Positions 51,828-61,100 of a stretch of DNA of 64,000 nt are shown in pieces (the stretch's first letter is position 1; the number at the start of each line of letters is the position of its first letter). Below the pieces are notes generated by a model. It was not told where the DNA came from and did not search any database. It saw nothing but the letters and a program-made list of their open reading frames with translations. Origin of the DNA: Rhodanobacter thiooxydans (GTDB lineage: Bacteria; Pseudomonadota; Gammaproteobacteria; Xanthomonadales; Rhodanobacteraceae); NCBI RefSeq assembly GCF_030291135.1, contig NZ_CP127409.1:124001-188000 (forward strand). The letters run 5' to 3'. The translations under genes and the position numbers were made by a program.

Positions 51828-54542
51828 ATGAATTACCGCAAGACATTGCTAGCCGCGAGCATCATCACCAGTCTGTGCGTATCCGGCGCGATCTATGCGC
51901 AGGACGCCACGCCGAGCGGCACCACCACCCAGAGCCGCGCCGACAAGGCGAAGGCGAAGGAGCTCGGTACGGTCATCGTCACCGGCATCCGCGACAGCGA
52001 GGCCGAATCGCTGGCGCTGAAGAAGGACGCGGCCTCGCACGTCGAGGTCGTCACCGCCGAGGACATCGGCAAGCTGCCGGCCAAGAACGTGGCCGACACG
52101 CTGCAGCGCCTGCCCGGCGTCAACATCAGCTCGTCCAGCGCCAGCGAAGGCGGCTTCGACGAGAGCGATCGCGTCAGCCTGCGCGGCACCGCGCCCAGCC
52201 TTACCCAGACCCTGGTCAACGGCCACAGCGTGGGCACCGGCGACTGGTTCGTGCTGAGCCAGGTGCAGACGGTGGGGCGCAGCGTGAGCTATACCTTGCT
52301 GCCGTCGGAGATCGTCAGCCAGGTGGTGGTGCACAAGACCTCCGAGGCCAGCATCGTCGAAGGCGGCAGCGCCGGCTCGGTCGACATCATCACGCGCAAG
52401 CCGCTGGAGTTCGCCAAGCCGGTCACCGCCGAAGCGTCGATCGGCGGCGTGTATTCGGACCTGCCCGGCGACACCAAACCGCAGTTCAGCGGCCTGTTCA
52501 ACTGGAAGAACGACGCCAACACCGTCGGCGTGATGGTGCAGGGCTTCTACGAGAAGCGCAGCCTGCAGCGCAACGGCCAGGAGGTGGTGGGCGGCTACCT
52601 GCCGACCACGGTCGGCGGCAACACCGTGTACTACCCGAACGAAATCGGCGCGGTGCTGTTCACCCAGCAGCGCGAGCGCAAGGGCGGCGTGATCGACTTC
52701 GAGATCAAGCCGACCGACAACCTCACGCTCGACCTCAACGGCTTCTACTCCAAGCTCAAGGCCGACAACTACAACCGCAACTACATGATGTGGGCCAGCA
52801 GTGCGCTGGCCAATGGCGGGGTGCTCACCGCCAACGCGGTCAACAACAACGTGGTCACCAGCGGTTCGATCGCCGGCGGCACCGGCGCCTATGGCGTGTA
52901 CGACCAGATCTCGCGCCCCGGTGCGTCGTCCGAGTCGAAGTACCTCACGCTCAGCGCCGACTGGCGCGCCACCGACCACCTCGATATCAAGGGCCAGGTC
53001 GGTACCACCCGCGGCACCGGCTCCAGCCCGACCCAGGACGTGATCGAACTGGGCACCGCCAGCGGCGCCGGCGCCAGCTGGGACATGCGCGGCCTCGGCA
53101 AGCCGATCAACTGGACGCTGGGCGGCGACAACAGCTCGCCGTCGGGCATCCTGCCGTCGGCCGGCTGGATCTTCGGCGGCCAGGGCATCAAGGTGAAGGA
53201 CAAGGAGGACTGGGCGCAGTTCGACGGCGAGCTCAGCTTCGACGGCGGCGCGCTCAGCTCGCTGCAGTTCGGCGGACGCTACGCCAAGCACACCCGCGAG
53301 AATCCGTTCGAAGTCGCGCAGGGCCCGAACTGGGCCTCCGACTGGCAGAACCCGGCGGCTTATCCGACTGGCACCTACAGCCGCTATCCGGGCGACTTCA
53401 ACGGCTCGCTCGGCGGCAGCTTCCCCGGCCCGATCTGGTTCTGGACGCCGGCCCAGCTGGCGCAGATTGACGCCAAGTTCGCCAACCGCGACCCGGTCGG
53501 GCGCTTCTACTTCAACGACGTCTACAAGGTCGAGGAGAAGGATTCGGCCGCCTACCTGCAGCTGAATTTCGACGCCGGCATCGCCAGCGGCAACGTCGGC
53601 GTGCGCTACGTGAAGACCAAGGAGGACATCGGCTACACCAGCACTGCGCCGGATGCGGAAGCGACCACGGTCACCGGCCCGATCACCGGCTCGGCCTTCG
53701 GCGACTACTACTGGAACACCTACAAGCACTCCTACGGCAAGTTCCTGCCCAGCGCCAACCTGAAGTTCACCGTCACCGACGACCTGCTGCTGCGCTTCGC
53801 CGCGTCGCAGACCATGACCCGCCCGGACTACTCGGCGCTGGCCGGCTACGTGTCGGCCGACGACCTCACCCACACCGGCAGCGGCGGCAACCCGAAGCTC
53901 AAGCCTCTGGTGTCGAGCAACTTCGACGCGGCGGTGGAATGGTACTTCGCGCCACGCGGCCTGCTGTCGGCCGGCGTGTATGCGATGAACCTGAAGGACT
54001 ACGTCAACTTCGGCAACGAGACGCGCAGCTTCAAGGACATGCAGGCTAGCCAGGCGGCCGGCCACGACGTGTTCTCGAACTACCTGATCAGCGTGCCGCG
54101 CAACGTCAACGGCCAGGTCCGCGGCGTGGAGCTGAACTATATCCAGCCGATCGGCGACAACTTCGGCGTGCAGGCCAACTACACCTACGCCGACGCCCAT
54201 GCCACCGGCGACAAGCCGCTGCAGGGCGCCTCGAAGAACACCTACAACGTGTCGGGCTACTTCGAGAACCAGCGCTTCAACGCCCGCGTCAGCTACACCT
54301 ACCGCTCGCAGTTCTACGCCGGCGTCAGCCGCACCGACACCTACTTCCAGCAGGGCATCGGCAACCTCGCCGCGTCGTTCGGCGTGAACATCACCGACTG
54401 GATGTCGCTGTCGCTGGACGCGATGAACCTCAACAAGCCCAAGCTGAAGTACTACACGCAGAACGCGGCCTACGGGAAACAGCCGTATGCGTTCTACGAC
54501 AACGGTCGGCAGTACTACCTGAGCCTGCGCTTCAAGCTCTGA
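51828..54542 (+). CDS. TonB-dependent receptor (TonB-Xanth-Caul type), probably for chitooligosaccharides
   Basis: Outer-membrane carbohydrate importer of 904 residues. A signal peptide (ending SGAIYAQ) is followed by a TonB box LGTVIVTGIRDSEAESL. The plug is at about 65-200 (AEDIGKLPAKNVADTLQRLPGVNI; RGTAPSLTQTLVNGHSV; VVHKTSEASIVEGGSAGSVDIITRKPLEF). The large barrel ends in QYYLSLRFKL. This layout matches the TonB-Xanth-Caul subfamily used for plant and chitin sugars. The start has GGAGGAG upstream. Its neighbours (GlcNAc transporter, kinase, GH20 enzyme) suggest chitin oligomers. A terminator follows. Confidence 0.9.
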   Translation: MNYRKTLLAASIITSLCVSGAIYAQDATPSGTTTQSRADKAKAKELGTVIVTGIRDSEAESLALKKDAASHVEVVTAEDIGKLPAKNVADTLQRLPGVNISSSSASEGGFDESDRVSLRGTAPSLTQTLVNGHSVGTGDWFVLSQVQTVGRSVSYTLLPSEIVSQVVVHKTSEASIVEGGSAGSVDIITRKPLEFAKPVTAEASIGGVYSDLPGDTKPQFSGLFNWKNDANTVGVMVQGFYEKRSLQRNGQEVVGGYLPTTVGGNTVYYPNEIGAVLFTQQRERKGGVIDFEIKPTDNLTLDLNGFYSKLKADNYNRNYMMWASSALANGGVLTANAVNNNVVTSGSIAGGTGAYGVYDQISRPGASSESKYLTLSADWRATDHLDIKGQVGTTRGTGSSPTQDVIELGTASGAGASWDMRGLGKPINWTLGGDNSSPSGILPSAGWIFGGQGIKVKDKEDWAQFDGELSFDGGALSSLQFGGRYAKHTRENPFEVAQGPNWASDWQNPAAYPTGTYSRYPGDFNGSLGGSFPGPIWFWTPAQLAQIDAKFANRDPVGRFYFNDVYKVEEKDSAAYLQLNFDAGIASGNVGVRYVKTKEDIGYTSTAPDAEATTVTGPITGSAFGDYYWNTYKHSYGKFLPSANLKFTVTDDLLLRFAASQTMTRPDYSALAGYVSADDLTHTGSGGNPKLKPLVSSNFDAAVEWYFAPRGLLSAGVYAMNLKDYVNFGNETRSFKDMQASQAAGHDVFSNYLISVPRNVNGQVRGVELNYIQPIGDNFGVQANYTYADAHATGDKPLQGASKNTYNVSGYFENQRFNARVSYTYRSQFYAGVSRTDTYFQQGIGNLAASFGVNITDWMSLSLDAMNLNKPKLKYYTQNAAYGKQPYAFYDNGRQYYLSLRFKL

Positions 54543-54592
54543 ACCGTTTCACCTGACGCGAGCCATGGACGGCTTCGCACTTCTCCCCAACG

Positions 54593-54627
54593 CGGGCCCG
54601 GGCAAAAGTTGTCGGGCCCGTTTTTTT
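54593..54627 (+). terminator. terminator after the TonB receptor gene
   Basis: CGGGCCCG (54593-54600) pairs with an identical palindrome at 54613-54620 around a 12-base loop, and seven T residues follow. It lies 50 bases after the receptor stop and 37 bases before the hexosaminidase start, so it should separate or attenuate the two. Confidence 0.85.
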
Positions 54628-54663
54628 GCTAGCGTGGTGCACGCACCGCCACGGAGATTGCCG

Positions 54664-56967
54664 ATGACACGCCGCTTGATCCTGCTGGGCTGGGCAGCCA
54701 TGGCGATGGGACTGGCCGGGCTTGCCCATGCCGACGCACCGATCCCGCTGTTGCCGCTGCCGGCGCAACTGCGCGTCGACGCCGGCCACTTCACGGTCGA
54801 CGCGCACACGCCGATCGTGCTCGCCGACGACGCGGCCTCGACCCGGCGCACGGGCGCCTGGCTGGCCGACCTGATCGCGCGCACGCGCGGCCTGCACCTG
54901 CCGCTGAAACACGGCGCGGCCACGGCGCACGCGATCGTGCTGCAGCTCGACCCGGCGGCGCCGGCGACGAACCGCGAAGGCTACGCACTGGATGTCACGC
55001 CCGCAGGCATGCGCATCAGCGCACGCGATGCCGCCGGCCTGTTCTACGGCGCGGTGACCGCATGGCAGTTGCTTACGCCGGATGCGCAGCATGGCGCGGT
55101 GCAGGTACCGGCGCTGTCGATCCGCGACCAGCCGCGCTTCGCCTGGCGCGGACTGATGCTGGATTCCGTGCGGCATTTTCAGACGGTCGGCGAGATCGAG
55201 CGCCTGCTCGAGCAGATGGCCCAGCACAAGCTCAACACGTTCCACTGGCACCTCACCGACGACCAGGGCTGGCGCATCCAGATCAAGCGCTACCCCGAGC
55301 TGACCCGCATCGGCGCGTGGCGCACGCCGCCGGATGCCGGGCACGACGGCAAACCGCCGCGCTACGGCGGCTTCTACACCCAGGACGAGATCCGGCGCAT
55401 CGTCGCCTACGCCGCCGCGCGCCAGATCACCGTGGTGCCGGAGATCGACATGCCGGGCCACGCGCAGGCGGCCGTTGCCGCGTATCCGCAGCTCGGCGTC
55501 ACCGGCCAGCGGCCGCCGGTATCGACCGACTGGGGCGTCAACCCGTATCTGTACAACGTCGACGACGCCACCTTCACCTTCATCGACAACGTGCTCGACG
55601 AAGTGCTGGCGTTGTTCCCGTCGACGTACATCCACGTCGGCGGCGACGAGGCGATCAAGGACCAGTGGCAAGCCTCGCCGGCGGTGCAGGCGCGGATGCA
55701 TGCGCTGGGTATCGCCAACGAGAACACGCTGCAGGGCTGGTTCATCGACCGCGTCGGCCAGTACCTCGACAAGCACGGCCGCAAACTGATCGGCTGGGAC
55801 GAAATCCTCGAAGGCGAGCACCTGCCGGCCGACGCCACCGTGATGTCCTGGCGCGGTACCGACGGCGCGATCAAGGCGGCGCTGCTCGGCCACGACGTGG
55901 TGCTGTCGCCCTCACCGGTCCTGTACTTTGACCACGTGCAGGGCGATGCCGCCGACGCGTACGCCGGCCGCCTCGGCGTGGAGTCGCTGCAGAACGTGTA
56001 CGCCATCCCGACCGTGCCCGCCGTGCTGGACGCGGTGCAGGCGCGGCACGTGCTCGGCGTGCAGGCCAACGTGTGGACCGAACACATGCCGACCATGGCG
56101 CACGTGGAGCACGCGGTGTTCCCGCGGCTGGACGCGCTGGCCGAAGTGGCGTGGTCGCCGCCGGCCGCGCTGGTCTGGCCGGGTTTCCTCGCCCGCCTGC
56201 CGGCCCAGCTCGCGCGCTACCGCGCGCAGCGCATCGGCTATGCCGACACCGCCTTCGCGGTGGACATCGCGGTGGACCGCAACGTGGCGCTGGCCACCGG
56301 CAGGGCCACGGTCACGCTGGCCAACCAGACCGGCATCGGCGCCATCCGTTACACGCTGGGCGGCAGCGCGCCCACGCCGGCCTCGCCGCGTTACGACGCA
56401 CCGTTCAACGTGACCCTGCCGGCCACCGTGCGCGCCACCAGCTACGCCGCCGACGGCAGCGCACTGGCCACGCCGCGCGAACGCGTGCTGGATCGCGCCT
56501 CGCTGCTGAGCCTGCCCGGCACGATGCTGGCGAACTGCCCCGGCAGCGATTTCCGCCTGCTCCTGCAGCCCGCGCCGGACGCCGCCAGCACCCAGCCGGT
56601 GTACGCGGTGAACGTGTTCAACACCTGCCAGCTGTTCCCGCCCACGCTGCTGGACGGCATCGGCGCGATCCGCGTCGAGGCAGTGCGACTGCCGCGCAAC
56701 TTCGTGCTGGCGCACGAGCAAAAGCTGGTGGTGGTACACCCGCATGCCACGCCGTTCGGCGAGCTGGTGGTGCGTGCCGACCACTGCGACGGCGCCGTGC
56801 TGGCCACGATGCCGCTGCCCGATCCCGCGCACGGCCCGCGCGAGTTCACGCTTGAGGCGCGGCTGCCCACGCCGGCCGGCGAACATGCGCTGTGCCTGAT
56901 CTATACCGCGCCGATCGACGGGCCGTTGTATGCGCTGGGCCGGGTGAGCCTGGTGCCTCCGCCATGA
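54664..56967 (+). CDS. beta-N-acetylhexosaminidase (GH20)
   Basis: Releases GlcNAc from the non-reducing end of chitooligosaccharides by substrate-assisted catalysis, in the periplasm or outside. The protein has 767 residues with signal peptide LILLGWAAMAMGLAGLAHA. The GH20b-type N-terminal domain spans about 25-155, and the catalytic barrel starts with PRFAWRGLMLDSVRHFQ. The catalytic pair is Asp328-Glu329 in HVGGDEAI. A C-terminal part (residues 530-767) has a chitobiase/beta-sandwich-like segment (IRYTLGGSAPTPASPRYDAPF). The start at 54664 opens the signal peptide. nagX follows with a four-base overlap. Confidence 0.93.
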   Translation: MTRRLILLGWAAMAMGLAGLAHADAPIPLLPLPAQLRVDAGHFTVDAHTPIVLADDAASTRRTGAWLADLIARTRGLHLPLKHGAATAHAIVLQLDPAAPATNREGYALDVTPAGMRISARDAAGLFYGAVTAWQLLTPDAQHGAVQVPALSIRDQPRFAWRGLMLDSVRHFQTVGEIERLLEQMAQHKLNTFHWHLTDDQGWRIQIKRYPELTRIGAWRTPPDAGHDGKPPRYGGFYTQDEIRRIVAYAAARQITVVPEIDMPGHAQAAVAAYPQLGVTGQRPPVSTDWGVNPYLYNVDDATFTFIDNVLDEVLALFPSTYIHVGGDEAIKDQWQASPAVQARMHALGIANENTLQGWFIDRVGQYLDKHGRKLIGWDEILEGEHLPADATVMSWRGTDGAIKAALLGHDVVLSPSPVLYFDHVQGDAADAYAGRLGVESLQNVYAIPTVPAVLDAVQARHVLGVQANVWTEHMPTMAHVEHAVFPRLDALAEVAWSPPAALVWPGFLARLPAQLARYRAQRIGYADTAFAVDIAVDRNVALATGRATVTLANQTGIGAIRYTLGGSAPTPASPRYDAPFNVTLPATVRATSYAADGSALATPRERVLDRASLLSLPGTMLANCPGSDFRLLLQPAPDAASTQPVYAVNVFNTCQLFPPTLLDGIGAIRVEAVRLPRNFVLAHEQKLVVVHPHATPFGELVVRADHCDGAVLATMPLPDPAHGPREFTLEARLPTPAGEHALCLIYTAPIDGPLYALGRVSLVPPP

Positions 56968-58034
56968 CGCCGGCGCGGCGTCTTGCCTCGCTCGACGCCC
57001 TGCGCGGATGCACCGTGGCGGCGATGCTGCTGGTCAACGATCCGGGCGACTGGGAGCATGTCTACGCACCCTTGGAACACTCGGCGTGGAACGGCTGCAC
57101 GCCGACCGACCTGGTCTTTCCGTTCTTCCTGTTCGTGGTCGGCGTGTCGGTGGCGCTGGCGATCCTGCCGCGGCTGGAGCAGGGCGCTTCGCCGTCCGCG
57201 CTGACCCGCACCGCGATGTGGCGTGCCTTGCGCATCCTCGCGCTGGGCGTGGCGATCAATGTCGTGGCGGCGTGGCTGCTGCCGCAAGCGCACCTGCGTT
57301 TCCCCGGCGTGTTGCAACGGATTGCGCTGTGCTTCGCCGGGGTGGCGCTGTTCGCGGTCTACACGAAGCCGCGTACGCAGTGGTGGGCGATCGCGGCGTT
57401 GCTGCTCGGCTACTGGGGCTTGCTCCTGCTCGGCGGCTCGCTGGCGCCGTGGGCGAACATCGTCAGCCGTGTCGACAGCGCGCTGTTCGGCCGCTTCGTC
57501 TATCTGGTCGATCCGGCGACCGGCCGCGGCCACGATCCGGAAGGCCTGCTCGGCACGTTGCCGTCATTGGCCAGCACCTTGCTGGGCCTGCGCGCCGGTT
57601 GCTGGCTGCGCCGCGAAAAATTCCGGACGCTGTTGCTGGCCGGCATCGCATGCCTGCTGCTTGGCGCGCTGTGGTCGCCATGGCTGCCGTTCAACAAGAA
57701 TCTGTGGACGCCCTCGTTCGTGCTGTGGACCACCGGCTGGGCCACGCTGGCGCTGCTGGCGTTCCACGCACTGATCGACCGGCGTGGCTGGCCAGCACTG
57801 GGCCGACGCTTCGGCATCAACGCGATCGCCGCCTACGCCGGCTCCGAACTGATGCAGATCCTGCTGCCCGCGCTGGGCTGGCAGGAGCCGGTCTACCAGC
57901 GCCTGTTCGCCGACTGGATGACGCCGCACTTCGGCCCGTACGTGCCGTCGCTGGGGTTCGCGCTGGTGTTCGTGGCGCTGTGGTGGTTGATCGTGTGGGC
58001 GATGGATCGGCGGCGCGTCTATCTCAAGCTCTAG
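56964..58034 (+). CDS. nagX: NagX-like membrane protein (heparan-alpha-glucosaminide N-acetyltransferase family)
   Basis: Inner-membrane protein of 356 residues with about ten helices. The N-terminus RRLASLDALRGCTVAAMLLVNDPGDWEHVYAPLEHSAWNGCTPTDLVFPFFLFVVGVS is the mark of the DUF5009/YeiB-HGSNAT-like group that includes NagX. In GlcNAc regulons of proteobacteria NagX is found with transporters and hexosaminidases; its exact reaction or transport role is not settled. The ATG overlaps the GH20 stop (ATGA), so the genes are translationally coupled. Its stop overlaps the convergent small ORF by four bases. Confidence 0.88.
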   Translation: MTPARRLASLDALRGCTVAAMLLVNDPGDWEHVYAPLEHSAWNGCTPTDLVFPFFLFVVGVSVALAILPRLEQGASPSALTRTAMWRALRILALGVAINVVAAWLLPQAHLRFPGVLQRIALCFAGVALFAVYTKPRTQWWAIAALLLGYWGLLLLGGSLAPWANIVSRVDSALFGRFVYLVDPATGRGHDPEGLLGTLPSLASTLLGLRAGCWLRREKFRTLLLAGIACLLLGALWSPWLPFNKNLWTPSFVLWTTGWATLALLAFHALIDRRGWPALGRRFGINAIAAYAGSELMQILLPALGWQEPVYQRLFADWMTPHFGPYVPSLGFALVFVALWWLIVWAMDRRRVYLKL

Positions 58035-58189
58035 CGACGCCCGCGCAGTGCCTTGATGAACAGGGCCATCGACAGCAAACCCAGCAGCAGGCCGATACCG
58101 GTACCCCACAAGGCGCCACTGTTGCCGGCAAGCAGATAGCCCACGCCGAAACCCAGCGGGAACAGCAGCAGGATCGGCAGGCAACCCAT
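58031..58189 (-). CDS. small membrane protein (52 residues) coupled to lhr
   Basis: The frame begins with an ATG overlapping the lhr stop (TGATG, with the shared bases at 58187-58191) and ends at TAG at 58031. The product ([20 protein letters not shown], then GIGLLLGLLSMALFIKALRGRR) has two hydrophobic helices joined by AGNSGALWGT and ends in a positive tail. This looks like a real small inner-membrane protein and not a shadow frame. The coupling suggests cotranslation with lhr. I do not recognise a family. Confidence 0.65.
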   Translation of the reverse strand: MGCLPILLLFPLGFGVGYLLAGNSGALWGTGIGLLLGLLSMALFIKALRGRR

Positions 58190-61100
58190 CAGCGCATCGC
58201 CGCCAATGCTTCCGGCGGCGACGGCGGATAACGCAGCAGGGCGTGCTTTGCCAGCTGGCTGTCGGCGGCGGACAGTTCGATCAGCGGCACGACCTTGCCG
58301 CCGACCAGCGCGGCGATCGGCATGCCGTCGCGGTACAGCACGCGCGCGCCGGCCAGTGCCGGCACCTTGTCGCCGGCCAGCACGGTGCCGACCAGGTTCA
58401 GCGGATCGCAGCCGCTGAGGCAGACCAGCTCGCCGTCGTCAGCGCGTGAGCGCGCCGCACGCAGCGGCGCGATCGCCTCGGGCAGGGCGAACTGCTCGCC
58501 GACCAGGCCTTCGACGAAACGGCCGCCGCGGATCTCGCCGCGCGCCTCCAGCCGGTGGTACACGCGCAGCAGTTCGCGCCACGACGGCAGCCACGGCGCC
58601 TCGCGTTCCAGCAGCTTCCAGAACACCACGCCGTAGCGGCGCAGCAGGGCGCGGGCGATGTATTCGATCGCGTCGGAGTCAAGAGCTTCACCCCCGCCCG
58701 ACCTCCCCCTGCGACCGAAGGAAGTCCCTTCGGGACGCGCAAGGGGAGGGGCAATGCTTGCCACGTCGTGCTCCCTCCCCTGCGCAGCAGGGGAGGGTTG
58801 GGGTGGGGTGCTCTTCGCCGCGCCCCGCGCCAGCACCCAGCGTCCCGCATCCTCGATCCCGCCAAACGCATGCCGTCGCGTGCGCCGGTGCCGCGCGCCG
58901 TCGCGCTTCGCCGCCGGCAGCAGCAAGGCGCGCAGGCCGGCGAAACTGTCGGCGCTGATCCGGCCGGCAGCGACCAGCTCACCCAGGGCATCTTCCAGTT
59001 CGGTACGCAGCAGGCGAGTGTCGGCCAGCAATTCGTCGAAGAACAGGGCGCCATGCTCACGCAACGCATCGGCCACGGCCTGGGCGCGCGAGGACAACAG
59101 GATTTCCTGCGCATCGTCACTGCTGGCGACGGCCGTCCAGAAGGCCATCTCGCGTCGCGGCAGCAGCACGATCGGCGTGCTGCGCACCGGGCCGCCGCCA
59201 CCGCCCGTGCCGGTGCGCAGGCGGGTCCAGCCGATGCGACCGGCGCGACACAGCTCGTCCAGCCAGTGGATCGAGTAATCCGCGACGCGCGCCGGCAGGA
59301 TCTCCGCTTCCCACGCACCGGCCGCGGCCTCGTAGCCTTCCAGCTGCGCCAGCGTGGCGACCAGCGCATCCGGTCCGTTCAGCCGGGTGGTCGCCGACAC
59401 GTGCTGCCAGTCAAACAGGAAGCGCATCAGCGCGCGCCGGCTGACTGGCTCGATCTCGCGGCGCAGCCGACCGATGGTGTAGCGGTGGATGCGCGCCAGC
59501 AGGTGGCGTTCGCACCATTCGGTATCCGCGGCATCGGCAGTGAAACGGCCTTGCATCACGTAGCCTTCGGCTTGCAGACGCAGCAAGGCCTGTTCGACCT
59601 CGCCCGTATCGATGGCCAGCGAGGCGGTCAGGGCGGCCGCGGTGACCGGGCCGAGGCCGCCGAGGCGATGGCGCACCAGTTCCAGCACGGCGTCCTCGCG
59701 CGACCACGCCTGCGCCGCGTATTCGGTGGGTGCGGCGATCGGCGGTTGCATCGCGGCAGCGGGATGCAACGCCTGCCACAGCGGCAGTTGCTCGGCGGTG
59801 GTCCATACTTCGCCGAGCCGGGTCGCGCGCTGCGCCTTCGACAGCGACTGCAGCCGTTCCTGCCAGCCGGAGTTGGCATCGACCTCCGCTGTCGTGACGA
59901 AGCCGAGCAAGGTCAACGCCTCATGCATTTCGTCGGCATCGCGCACCTGCGGCCACGCTTCCTCACGTACGGCGGCGATCGCGTTGGGGTCGAGCCGGCC
60001 GAGGTCGTCGGCGCTGTCGGCATCGTTCCAGCGGCGGGTCTGCACCGCCTGGGTGCGCCGTTCCTCCAGCGGCGCGTCGTCGAGGAAGGCGTACGGCGCG
60101 GCGTTCAGCACTTCGGCGGCGAGCGGGCTGGGCGCGGTTAGGTCGCGCGCGACGATGGCGATCTCGCCGCCTTCGAGCTGGCGCAGGATCGCCAGCAGCC
60201 CGTCCACGTCCATCGCCTCGCGCAGGCAGTCGTGCATGGTCTGGTTGACCAGCGGATGATCCGGCACCTCGCGTTCGCCCACGATGTTTTCCAGGCAGGC
60301 GACCTGGTCGGGGAACACCGCGGCGAGCAGGTCTTCGCTCTTCATCCGCTGCAGCGGCGGCGGGGTCTTCTTGCCGCCGGTGAAGCGCGGCAGCGCCAGC
60401 GCGGTGACGGCGTTCCAGCGCCAGCGCGCGGGGAACAGCGGCGCGTCCAGCAGGGCCTGCACCAGCACGTGCTCGGCGCTGTTCGAGTGCAGGTAGTGCG
60501 CCACTTCCTCCAGCGGGAAACTGTGGCTGGTGGAGAGCGACAGCACGATCGCGTCCTCGGTCGCCGCCGCCTGCAGTTCGAAGTTGAACTGGCGGCAGAA
60601 GCGCTTGCGCAGCGCCAGCCCCCAGGCGCGGTTGATGCGGCTGCCCCACGGCGTGTGGATCACCAGCTGGGTGCCGCCGGATTCGTCGAAGAAGCGCTCC
60701 AGCACCAGCGTGTGCTGGCTGGGCAGCACGCCGAGTGCGGCCCTGGCGCGGGCGAGGTAGTCGGCCAGTTGCTGTGCGGCGGTTTCGTCCAGGCCGAGCT
60801 GCTCGTGCAGCCACGCCACGGCGGCCGGTACGCCGCCGGCGTCGAGCTGCGCGGAGATCTCCTCGCGCAGCCGCGACACGCTGAACGACAGTTCGTCGCT
60901 GCGCCCCGGTGCCTCGCCCAGCCAGAACGGGATGCTTGGCGGCGCGCCGTGCGCATCTTCCACCCGTAATCGATCGCGCTCGACGCGCTGGATGCGGTAG
61001 CTGGCGTTGCCGAGCTGGAAGATGTCACCGGCCATGCTCTCGACTGCGAAATCCTCGTTGACGGTGCCAACGATGATCGCCTGCGGCTCCAGCACCACCT

